Of a stretch of DNA of 64,000 nucleotides, positions 53,305 through 61,241 are shown in pieces. The number at the start of each line of letters is the position of its first letter. Position 1 is the stretch's first letter. Below the pieces are notes generated by a model. It was not told the DNA's origin. It did not search any database and saw only the letters and a list, made by a program, of their open reading frames with translations. The DNA lies in the NCBI GenBank assembly GCA_902795275.1, contig CADBKQ010000004.1:235246-299245 (forward strand). Reading direction: 5' to 3'. The position numbers were made by a program, and so were the translations under genes. This DNA is from an uncultured Eubacteriales bacterium (GTDB taxonomy: Bacteria; Bacillota; Clostridia; Christensenellales; Aristaeellaceae).

Positions 53305-54201
53305 TTATTGATTTGTCGGAATGCCCTGGGATTCCAGCCATGCCTGGACATCGTTCGGCAGGCCTGACCCGCCGGAATAGTGAACGGAGAGGCCGGGGGC
53401 GATGACAGCCTGAGGTGCCAGCTTGGCAATGGCCGTCAGGCTCTGACCGAAGCGCCCGCCGCCATGGGAGCAGAAGGGCAGGATCGTCTTTCCGCTGAAA
53501 TCATAGGATTCCAGGAAGGTAGCAATGGGCATAGGGATGGACGCCCACCAGTTGGGATAGCTCAACAGGATCACATCATATTCGTCGATGCTTTGGGGCG
53601 GATTGGTGATCGCCGGACGATCCTGCTCGTGCTGATCCCGCTGCGCCTCCATCAGGACAGTGTTGTAATCGTCCGAGTAGGCAGGGACCGGTACGATCTC
53701 AAAGATGTCCGCTCCGGTCTGACGCCGGATTTCCTCCGCGACACCCTGCGTATTGCCGCTCCAGGAGAAATAGGCGATCAGCATTTTGCCGGAGCTTTTC
53801 GTCTTTTCCACCTCGCTGCTGGTGGAGACGGTTCCGGTAAGCGTCTTTCCGGCGCTGCGCACAAGGCGGATGCCCAGATTATAGCTGGCCATGTTCAGCT
53901 CGCCAGCTGCGCGGTAGGCGCTGCGCAGATTCTTGCCGAAGTCGTTCCATCCACCGCCGCGATAGACCCGGCGGGTCCCGGTTTCCGCGCCCGTGGGATC
54001 GACGGTGTTTGTCAGATCGTATGCGCCGTAGAGATCCCAGCACCATTCGTTCACATTGCCGTGCATATTGTACAAGCCCCAGGGATTCGGCGAGAAGCTG
54101 TTCACTTCAACCGTTGTCTGCCGATAACGCCCGGGTCGGGTTTCCAGCACGGAATCGTCGAAGTAGTTCTCCTCGATCTCATAGGGATAATGACCGTAGT
54201 A
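53305..54201 (-). pseudogene. 5'-truncated FGE-sulfatase-domain/flavodoxin fusion
   Basis: The open frame begins at a deletion junction near 54200, not at a normal start; the first ATG inside is at 54150. The first part is the C-terminal piece of a formylglycine-generating-enzyme-like domain (GHYPYEIEENYFDD.., NPWGLYNMHGNVNEWCWDLYGAYD, RVYRGGGWNDFGKNLRSAYR). A Ser/Thr linker leads to a flavodoxin (LIAYFSWSGNTQGVAEEI with the FMN phosphate loop, LSYPNWWASIPMPIATFLESYD, LPFCSHGGGRFG). The flavodoxin half is intact and could still be made from an internal start. Confidence 0.75.
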
Positions 54202-54746
54202 TCATAATCAATGAAGGCAAAGGGCACACGGCAGAACAGGTAATTCGGATAGCTGTTTTTCAGAAACAGCCACAGCCCGGCTCCGGCAGCAAGTATGGAA
54301 CAGCCAAAGCCAACGCGTCGTACAGCCTGCCCTTTGATGTTCTTCAGCATAGCGGGCACATGCATGCCCAGATGCAGCCCCATCAGGACAAAGCACCAGT
54401 GGGACAGGGTCAGGTGCAGCCTGCGGCCAAGGGAGGCCCGCATAAATTCGGAAAGGAAGGGTACGGCGTGCATGCTCATGTTGATGCCGCACAGGGCGGT
54501 CAGTACAAAGCGGATTACCAGGACCGTGTTGACCACCGTCTGTACGGTCCGGAGAGGCGTATACTTTCCCTTGAACACCGCCGCGTACCATTTCCAGTTC
54601 AGGATCTGATGCAGGATCATCAGCGCTGTCATGACGATGCCGGTCCATTCGTGTCCGTCTTCGCCCGTGACCTGATAGCTCATCAGCAGAAGCAGGCCAA
54701 CGCCCAGCAGGACGTCAACAATGTGTTTAAAGTGTTTCGAGCGCAT
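54102..54746 (-). pseudogene. DUF4405-type membrane protein, 3' end replaced by the FGE fragment
   Basis: Residues 1-183 read as a multi-helix membrane protein with haem-ligand-like histidines (HEWTGIVMTALMILHQILNWKWY, LSHWCFVLMGLHLGMHVPAMLKN). It keeps the usual end segment PNYLFCRVPFAFIDYD, where homologues go on into a further helix. Here, near 54200, the frame runs into FGE coding sequence out of frame and gives a nonsense tail (IIPMRSRRTTSTIPCWKPD..) until 54102. It starts 14 bases after the flavodoxin stop. Confidence 0.7.
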
Positions 54747-54760
54747 GCGGCCTCCTCGTT

Positions 54761-55352
54761 TCAGGGCTCAATGCCCAGCGAGGCTGCCCACTGCGTCAGC
54801 TCCTCCACCGTGGTGCGGGCAGAAAAGCGCTTACCCTCCAGCCAGGTGCCCGCGCCGGCCTGCGCCTCCAGGTGCTTCATGCTGCTGCCCAAGCCGCTGC
54901 TGCCGGAGGTAAAGAACACCGCCAGGGTCTTGCCGGTCAGATCCACGTTTTCCACAAAATTGGAGACGATGCGGGGCACGTCCCCCCCACCAGATGGGAT
55001 AGCCGACCAGAATCGTGTCATAGGCCGACAGATCCGGCAGCTCACCCGCGATGGCGGGACGGCAGGAGGGATCATCCGTCTCGATGGAGGTACGGCTCTT
55101 GGAATTATTGTAGTTCAGGTCGGCGTCGGTATAGGGCTCCTCGGGGACGATCTCGTACAGATCGGCGGAAAGGCCCTCCGCCAGTTTCTCCGCGACGCCC
55201 TTCGTGGTGCCGGTGGCGGAAAAGTAGACGACCAGAATATGGCGGACGGGCTTTGTCGCTTCGGCGGTGGAAGCGCCTTCCTCCGCGAAAGCCGCCGGCA
55301 AACAGGAAACAACCAGGGTCAGCATAATAAGCACAGCAAGCATCTTTTTCAT
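54761..55352 (-). pseudogene. Secreted flavodoxin broken by a frameshift in a G run
   Basis: Begins at ATG 55352 with a signal peptide (MKKMLAVLIMLTLVVSC..AFAEE) and a flavodoxin domain (ILVVYFSATGTTKGVAEKLAEGL, TILVGYPIWWG). At the seven-G run (54982-54988 as C on the plus strand) one extra base shifts the frame. The other frame carries on exactly with DVPRIVSNFVENVDL.. to the stop at 54761. Removing one G restores a protein of about 196 residues. It could be a true mutation, phase variation or a sequencing error. Confidence 0.8.
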
Positions 55353-55372
55353 TTTGTTCAGGGTCTCCTTTT

Positions 55373-56281
55373 CTAACATATAAAGTCTACAATCAACCCC
55401 GTACACAGGGAAAACAGTATTACAAACGCGAGATAGATCAGGAACCGCTTCCAGCCCAGAACGATCTTCATCGCGCCCAGGTTGGTGATCTTGGTGGCCG
55501 GGCCGGTCAGCATGAAAGCCGCCGCACTGCCCATGCTCATGCCGTCCGCCAGCCATTCGTTCAGCAGCGGAATGGTGCCCCCGCCGCACATGTACACCGG
55601 CACCCCGATGGTCGCCGCCATCAGGACGCCGAAGCCGTTGTTCTTTCCGAACAGTCCGCTGACGAAATCGCCGGGCACGTGGATCTGATACAGGGCCGTC
55701 AGCAGAATGCCCAGGGCGAACATGGGGCCGGTGGCTTTGATGTTGCGCCAGATATTTTTGAGAAATCGAAGCAGCATATTGGGATCGGTGTCCCGGCTCT
55801 TTCCCTCATGGAAACCGGTGAAGTCAAAGAAGCTTTTTCCCTTTCCGCTGTAGAAAAAGCGAATCAGCCACCCCGCAGCACAGCCGCACAGAAAGCAGCT
55901 GGCGCAGCGGATGATCAGCGCAGTCTGGCCCAGCGCGCCGCTGTATAAGATCAGCTGGGGATTGAGCAGAATACTGCTCATCATGAAGGCCGCCAGGTAA
56001 TCGTCCTTCACCCCCTGCTCCGAAAAGGAGGCGGCAATGGGGATGGTGCCGTACATGCACAGGGGTGAAGCGATGCCCAGGATGCTGGCCGGGATGACGC
56101 CCAGCCAGCCCATTTTTCTTTGCCCGATCTTTGCAAACGCGCCGTGGATGTACTTCTTGCCGAACACGGAGACGAAGCTTCCCAGCACGATGCCCAGCGC
56201 CCAGTACGGCGCGATCTGCCGGATCTGGATGTCCAGGTAGTACCACAGATAGACGGCTTCCCGTTGAATCCAGTCCCACAT
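55373..56281 (-). CDS. Predicted permease (YraQ/ArsP family, DUF318)
   Basis: 302-residue membrane protein with about eight helices in two repeats. Conserved signatures are ASPLCMYGTIPIAASF and VYMCGGGTIPLLNEWL, which hold the cysteine/glycine core of ArsP-like exporters, and LTGPATKITNLGAMKI. Some relatives export organoarsenicals; others are of unknown use. It overlaps no neighbour: 3 bases after the DUF362 gene and 20 before the flavodoxin gene. Confidence 0.85.
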   Translation of the reverse strand: MWDWIQREAVYLWYYLDIQIRQIAPYWALGIVLGSFVSVFGKKYIHGAFAKIGQRKMGWLGVIPASILGIASPLCMYGTIPIAASFSEQGVKDDYLAAFMMSSILLNPQLILYSGALGQTALIIRCASCFLCGCAAGWLIRFFYSGKGKSFFDFTGFHEGKSRDTDPNMLLRFLKNIWRNIKATGPMFALGILLTALYQIHVPGDFVSGLFGKNNGFGVLMAATIGVPVYMCGGGTIPLLNEWLADGMSMGSAAAFMLTGPATKITNLGAMKIVLGWKRFLIYLAFVILFSLCTGLIVDFIC

Positions 56282-56284
56282 GGC

Positions 56285-57277
56285 TTATTCTCCGATGACG
56301 ACCAGCCGGTAGTTCCGGCTGCCCAGACCGTTCCGCTCGCCAACTTCTAACGTGTATAAGCCGTTCTGGCGCTCGATGCGGCGAATGAGGCTGCCGCTGT
56401 CCGGCATGGCGTACACCAGATCGATGGCGGCCTGGTCGATGGCTAACGGATCGGTGGAGGCCAGGATGCCGATGTCGTGCATGTCCGGCTCGGCGGGGTT
56501 TCCGTCGCAGTCACAGTCCACAGACAGGCGGTTCATCACACTGATGTAGAGGATGTTGTCGCCCATGTAGGTGTCCACGCCCTTGGCCGCGTCGGCCATG
56601 GCCTCCAGGAAGGGATCCTGTTCTCCCCAGATGCCGCCGCTTTTCTTGGTGCCGCCGGAGTGGATCCAGACCTTTCCCATGGAGGAGCCGAAGCCGATGG
56701 AGATGTTCTTGATGGCCCCGCCGAAGCCCGCCATGGCGTGGCCCTTGAAATGAGTCAGCACGAGGAAGGAATCATAGGCCGCGAAATGGCTGCCCACATA
56801 ATCTGCATTGATGCGGACACCGTCTTCGATCGGGATCTCCATGCTGCCTTCCTCGTCCAGAATGTCCAGCTCCGCTACCTCCAGCAGGCCGTTGTCCTTC
56901 GCCTGCTGCCGATGCATGGCTGTGGAGGAACGGCTGCCGCCATAGGCGGTATTGCACTCCACGATGGTGCCGTTCACCCGGTGGATCAGATCGGCGATCA
57001 GCTCAGGGCGCAGGTAGTTGCTGCGCTCGCTCTCGCCGGTGGACATCTTGACGCCCACCTTGCCGGGCAGCTCAACGCCCAGCGCCTGATAGGCCGCGAC
57101 CAGGCTTTCCGGGGAAATGTCGCTGATGAAGTACACCACCGGCGCGGATTCATCCGCCGTGCAGTAAGGGAGGTCGGCGGTGTCCAGGGTGACGCCGCCG
57201 TTCGTGGTCAGGCTGTCCGCCAGGGCGGAGGCGCAGAGCATACAGAGTGTCAGCAGAACGGCAAACAGTCTTTTCAT
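56285..57277 (-). CDS. Secreted DUF362-domain protein
   Basis: 330 residues with a signal peptide (MKRLFAVLLTLCMLCASALA). DUF362 pattern: VGVKMSTGE.., IVECNTAYGGSRSSTAMHRQQAKDNGL, LVLTHFKGHAMAGFGGAIKNISIGFGSSMGK, and ILASTDPLAIDQAAIDLVY near the end. Family members are often paired with ferredoxin domains; this one has none. ATG 57277 follows GAGGAGGGAGACC, 11 bases after the flavin reductase gene. Confidence 0.85.
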   Translation of the reverse strand: MKRLFAVLLTLCMLCASALADSLTTNGGVTLDTADLPYCTADESAPVVYFISDISPESLVAAYQALGVELPGKVGVKMSTGESERSNYLRPELIADLIHRVNGTIVECNTAYGGSRSSTAMHRQQAKDNGLLEVAELDILDEEGSMEIPIEDGVRINADYVGSHFAAYDSFLVLTHFKGHAMAGFGGAIKNISIGFGSSMGKVWIHSGGTKKSGGIWGEQDPFLEAMADAAKGVDTYMGDNILYISVMNRLSVDCDCDGNPAEPDMHDIGILASTDPLAIDQAAIDLVYAMPDSGSLIRRIERQNGLYTLEVGERNGLGSRNYRLVVIGE

Positions 57278-57288
57278 GGTCTCCCTCC

Positions 57289-57831
57289 TCACTGGTTCAT
57301 TTTCGCACAGTCGCCAATCTTTTCGCCCGTCACGAAATACTCATAGGTGGGGAATTCGAACAGTACGGGCTTGAACACGTGATAGTCGATCTTGCCCTTT
57401 TCATTGAGCACTCCTTCATCCGCATAAGTGGCCAGAATTCTGCAGACGAAGTGGTCGAAGTGCTCCAGCTCATAGTTGCCGTCCGCCTCGCACTCAATGG
57501 ACACCTTGGCGTCGTCAATCAGCGGCGTGCCGTGCTCGCCCATGGTCCAGGCGAAGGCTTCGGACTTGTCCGCCTTGCTGCCGCTGATCGTGCCCATGCG
57601 ATCCGCCGCCTTCAGCCAGGAAGCGTCCACCACGTTGACCGATAGCTTTTTGTTTTCCCGGATGCCCTGATTGATGTAGTGTGCCTGCACCAGGGAGACC
57701 ATCAGGTGGCTGTGGGCCATGATGCCCGCGTGCGCTACCAGCGTCCAGGTGGGCTTGCCTTCTACCATTGCGCCCACCACGATCAGCGGAGAGGGATACA
57801 GGGCCAGGGTCGCGCCAATGTTCTTTTTCAT
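57289..57831 (-). CDS. Flavin reductase-like FMN-binding protein
   Basis: 180 residues of the flavin-reductase split-barrel fold (PSPLIVVGAMVEGKPTWTLVAHAGI, HYINQGIRENKKLSVNVVDA, FVCRILATYADEGVLNEKGKIDY). Probably binds FMN and supplies reduced flavin or takes part in electron transfer with the flavodoxins of the same operon. ATG 57831 follows TGAGGAGGAAAGC. Confidence 0.87.
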   Translation of the reverse strand: MKKNIGATLALYPSPLIVVGAMVEGKPTWTLVAHAGIMAHSHLMVSLVQAHYINQGIRENKKLSVNVVDASWLKAADRMGTISGSKADKSEAFAWTMGEHGTPLIDDAKVSIECEADGNYELEHFDHFVCRILATYADEGVLNEKGKIDYHVFKPVLFEFPTYEYFVTGEKIGDCAKMNQ

Positions 57832-57844
57832 ACTGCTTTCCTCC

Positions 57845-58882
57845 TCAGATGCTTTGATTGCCTGTAGACCAGACATGCTTTTCTTTGGCGTTCACAGGTT
57901 TGTTCTGTGCCATGACTCCTGCCAGCGAATGCGGCACATACGGCGCTTCCAGATAAGCGATTTCCTCCTCCGTCAGCTCCAGGTCTGTGGCCTTGGCAGC
58001 ACCTTCCACGTGATGGAATTTCGTCGCACAGACCACGGGCGAAGTGACCTTTGTCAGCAGCCAGGCCAGCGAGACCTCCGTCATGGTCACGCCCCGCTTT
58101 TCCGCGATTTTCGCCACCCGGTCGATAATGCCCCCGTCCTGCTGCGCGGTGGCGTCGTACTTGAACTTAGCGTAGGCGTCCTTTTCCAGTCGCTCGGAGG
58201 TTTCACCGGGCTTGCGGGATAACCTGCCCGCCGCCAGGGCGCTGTAGGGCGTCAGGGCGATTCCTTCCTCCTGACAGTAGGGCACCATCTCCCGCTCCTC
58301 CTCCCGGAAGATCAGGTTATAATGCCCCTGCACAGATATGAATTTTGCCCAGCCTTCGCGCTCGGCGATGGCGTTGGCCTTGGCCAACTGCCAGGCAAAG
58401 CAGTTGGAGATGCCGATGTATCTCGCCTTGCCTGCCTGAACGACCCGGTTCAGGCCGTCCAGAATATCCTCAATGGGCGTCTGCCAGTCCCACATATGAT
58501 AGATATAAAGATCCACATGATCCATGCCGAGATTCTGCAGACTTTTGTTCATCATCCGCTCGATGTGCTGCTGTCCGGTGATGCCGCTTTCGATTTCCTC
58601 CTGGGTGCGGGGCAGAAATTTCGTGGCCACAACGACCTCGTCACGCTTCGCGAAGTCCCGCAGGGCGCGGCCCACGTACTGCTCACTGGTGCCGCTCTGG
58701 TAGGCGATGGCCGTATCGTAGAAGTTGATGCCCATCTCCAGCCCGTGCCGGATGATTTCGCGGGAATGCTCCTCATCCAGCGTCCAGGGGTGCTGTCCCT
58801 GCCCGGCGTCGCCAAAGCTCATGCACCCCATGCAGATGCGGGAAACGGTCAGATCGGATGTGCCCAGCTTTGTGTATTTCAT
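57845..58882 (-). CDS. Aldo/keto reductase (AKR)
   Basis: 345 residues. Catalytic Asp/Tyr in FYDTAIAYQSGTSE, Lys in VVATKFLP, His in LYIYHMWDW. A YTPYSALAAGRLSR segment binds the nicotinamide cofactor. Members of this YakC/Tas-like group reduce aldehydes and quinones. The gene lies between TetR (3 bases upstream) and the flavin reductase (13 bases downstream), as first enzyme of the operon. Confidence 0.9.
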   Translation of the reverse strand: MKYTKLGTSDLTVSRICMGCMSFGDAGQGQHPWTLDEEHSREIIRHGLEMGINFYDTAIAYQSGTSEQYVGRALRDFAKRDEVVVATKFLPRTQEEIESGITGQQHIERMMNKSLQNLGMDHVDLYIYHMWDWQTPIEDILDGLNRVVQAGKARYIGISNCFAWQLAKANAIAEREGWAKFISVQGHYNLIFREEEREMVPYCQEEGIALTPYSALAAGRLSRKPGETSERLEKDAYAKFKYDATAQQDGGIIDRVAKIAEKRGVTMTEVSLAWLLTKVTSPVVCATKFHHVEGAAKATDLELTEEEIAYLEAPYVPHSLAGVMAQNKPVNAKEKHVWSTGNQSI

Positions 58883-58885
58883 GCG

Positions 58886-59524
58886 TTATGCCTCCTTTGC
58901 GTTCAGCAGCTTTTTCAGACAGGTATAGGTCAGGTCATAGGCTGTTTGATATACATACGGGACCTTCGCCTGCGACATGGCTGTCTTCTGTTTCTCTGTC
59001 ACGCTGGTGTAGGGATAGATGCCGTATATAAAAGGGAAGAAAGCATACAGGAACTGCTGACGCTCCGCTTCAACCATCTCCGGGATGTACTTCTTCACCA
59101 TCCGGGTGACGGCATCAAGCGACGAACCATAGGCCACCTTAAACTCCGCCAGCCGCTCCGGACGGGTATTGGCCTCCATATCGTAAAGGTTCATGGACAG
59201 CAGCCGAAGCAGCCGGGGCCTGTCTGTGAGAGTGCGGGCCATCGTCTGAGCCAGCTCATCGCGGGTCATGGAAACTTTCTCAGCCATCACAGTGTTCATC
59301 GTGTCCACCCAAAGCTCATATTCCCTTTGCAGCAGCGCCAGGAAGATTTCTTCCTTCGTCTCGAAGTAATTATAGATCGAGGTGCGGGTAAAGCTGGTGG
59401 CCGCGCCGATCTCCTTGATGGTAATCTCCTTGAAGCTCATGGTTTCGTAGAGCCTCGCGCAAGCCTCAATAATCTCTTCCTTACGGGCTGCCGTCAGCGC
59501 CGGTGAACCTCTCGACATGGGCAA
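58886..59524 (-). CDS. TetR-family transcriptional regulator
   Basis: 212 residues. N-terminal helix-turn-helix: RKEEIIEACARLYETMSFKEITIKEIGAATSFTRTSIYNYFETKEEI. The ligand-binding C-terminal half is TetR_C-like and has many aromatics near its end. The start may be the ATG at 59524 or the one at 59518; both are close to AGGAGG. It leads the operon it presumably represses and sits just downstream of two operator-like palindromes. Confidence 0.9.
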   Translation of the reverse strand: MPMSRGSPALTAARKEEIIEACARLYETMSFKEITIKEIGAATSFTRTSIYNYFETKEEIFLALLQREYELWVDTMNTVMAEKVSMTRDELAQTMARTLTDRPRLLRLLSMNLYDMEANTRPERLAEFKVAYGSSLDAVTRMVKKYIPEMVEAERQQFLYAFFPFIYGIYPYTSVTEKQKTAMSQAKVPYVYQTAYDLTYTCLKKLLNAKEA

Positions 59525-59543
59525 TCCCTCCTAAAAGCAAAAC

Positions 59544-59593
59544 TGACGACGTGTCAACATTGACATTCTATCACAAACCTGACACGGTGTCAA
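59544..59593 (-). promoter_or_regulatory. Autoregulated TetR-operon promoter with twin operators
   Basis: On the minus strand, TTGACA (59593-59588), 17 bases, TAGAAT (59570-59565). A perfect palindrome TGACAC-C-GTGTCA (59580-59592) overlaps the -35 box. A second, imperfect copy (TGACACGTCGTCA, 59544-59556) lies at the transcription start. The two centres are 36 bases apart. Confidence 0.75.
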
Positions 59594-59616
59594 CATGGTT
59601 TTCCTTTATCTTTTTG

Positions 59617-59757
59617 TCAAATCTCCATGCCGTTGCGGAAGGTGAAGCGGATGCTGCCGTCGGTGTAGACCGTCACATGATCCAGCAGCTTTCCCCAGGT
59701 TTCCGTATTGAATCTCGTCACCTTCTGCGGCAGGCCGTAATGGGTGCCGTGAAGTTT
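59617..59757 (-). pseudogene. C-terminal remnant of a large serine recombinase
   Basis: The minus-strand frame reads LPQKVTRFNTETWGKLLDHV then TVYTDGSIRFTFRNGMEI and stops at 59617. This is the usual C-terminal ending of Clostridial transposon recombinases after the zinc-ribbon domain. Upstream sequence is lost. It lies between the TetR promoter and the esterase fragment. Confidence 0.6.
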
Positions 59758-59791
59758 TTGGGTGGAGTGTCAGCTAATAAAGGCGGGCGTC

Positions 59792-59826
59792 AAAAAACTG
59801 CCGGAACAGTGAAGACTGTCCGGCAG
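59792..59826 (-). terminator. Terminator after the esterase fragment
   Basis: CTGCCGG-A-ACAGT pairs with ACTGT-CCGGCAG; on the minus strand TTTTTTG follows. Confidence 0.75.
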
Positions 59827-59857
59827 CGAACTATGACGGGATACTTGCAGATGATGG

Positions 59858-60268
59858 TCATACTTTTCGTTCAGCCCGATAGTCCAGCCATTTAAGAACA
59901 TGCTGGATATAGGCATCCCAGAAATACCAGTCGTGGATGCCTTTGCCTTCCTCATAGGTAACGTCGGCGCCTGCTTCCGAGAGTGCTTTGGCGATGGAGC
60001 GGTTCGCCTCCAGCAAATGATCCTGAAGCCCGCAGGCGATATAGAAGGCAGGGAAGCGCTTGGTAGGATCACTTTGGATCGCGCGGATCAGATAGCGGGG
60101 ATTCCGGTCTGTGTTACTCGTTTCCTCCAGATTGCCAAAATTTCGGACTTCCCCGACGATGTTCCCCTGGGTTTCCACCCATTCCACAGGGTACTCGTAA
60201 AAATGCAGTGCGCCCGAAAGGATGGCCACTTTGCCAAAGGTTTCGCAATATCCAGGCTCATCGGGCAA
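59858..60268 (-). pseudogene. 3' fragment of an esterase-D-like esterase
   Basis: Only the C-terminal about 130 residues remain: ETFGKVAILSGALHFYEYPVEW, FYIACGLQDHLLEANRSIAKAL and the catalytic-His region GKGIHDWYFWDAYIQHVLKWL. The nucleophile-serine half is missing. At the 5' side, near 60243, it joins the aldo/keto reductase gene in another frame. A small frame could start at 60268, but its first residues come from the neighbouring gene. Confidence 0.75.
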
Positions 60269-61188
60269 TGGCTGACGCAGTAATGGCAGGCCGTGCAGGG
60301 CACGGTACCGCGGGAGAGCATCCGGGCGGCGATATCCATCAGCGTTTTCATTTCCGCTTCGCTCAGGGGCTTGTCTTCCGCAAAGGTCGCAAGGTTCTTT
60401 TCCAGCTGCTCCTGGTTGGACATGCCGGAGAGGATCACGGTCACAGACGGGATGCTCTGCAGGAAGCGGAAGGCCCAGGCGGGGATCTCCTCATCCGGGC
60501 GGAGCGCTGTCAAGGCCGCCTCATGCTCCGGCCGAAGCCTTGCCAGCTTGCCGCCGCGCAGGGGCTCCATCACCCAGACCGGAATGCCCCACTGCCGGAG
60601 CAATTCTACCTTCTCCTTGCCGTGCTGGAATGTCCAGTCCAGATAGTTGAGCTGCAGCTGACAGAATTCCATGTCCTTGCCATAGGCGTCCAGGAATCGT
60701 TTGAGCACATCCAGCTCCCCATGGCATGAAAAACCCAGGTGCTTGATGCGGCCCTGGTGCTTCTGCGCCATCAGGTAGCTGTAGATGCCGTACTTCTCAT
60801 CGTCCAGATAGGCGTCGATGTTCATCTCGCACACGTTGTGGAAGAGGTAGAAGTCGAAGTAGTCCACACCCAGCTTTTCCAGCTGGCGGGGGAAGATCTC
60901 CCTGACCTTGCTCCAGTTGGAAGCGTCATAGCCGGGGAATTTGGTGGCCACATAGAAGCTGTCCCGGGGATAGCGGGCCAGCGCTCTGCCCATCACGGTT
61001 TCGGAGTTCTCGCCGTGATAGCCCCAGGCAGTGTCATAATAGTTGATGCCGTTTTGCATGGCTGTGTCCACCATGCGCAGGGCGGCGGCTTCGTCGATCC
61101 GGCTGTCATCTCCATCAAGCACCGGCAGACGCATCGCGCCAAACCCCAGCGCGGAAAGCTTCAGGCCCTGAAAGTCTCTGTAGATCAT
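60088..61188 (-). pseudogene. Aldo/keto reductase with C-terminal ferredoxin-like motif, 3'-truncated
   Basis: Starts at ATG 61188 after AGGAGG. The reductase domain is whole: YYDTAWGYHGENSE, VATKFPGYD, YLFHNVC and MEPLRGGKLA. The C-terminal cluster motif CTACHYCVSHCPMSLDIA is present, as in the Fe-S aldo/keto reductases, then the frame enters esterase sequence out of frame (KPLAKWPSFRAHC..) and ends at 60088. The usual last about 40 residues are lost. The protein may still be partly active. Confidence 0.75.
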
Positions 61189-61241
61189 GATCCCGTCCTC
61201 CTCTTGTTTTTTTATTCTTTGTTCAGGCTCTCCATACCGCC

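Noticed and set aside
53305..54150. Taking the frame from ATG 54150 as a normal, complete gene
   Set aside because: The FGE homology continues upstream of this ATG to the junction and its N-terminal half is absent, so the gene is truncated.
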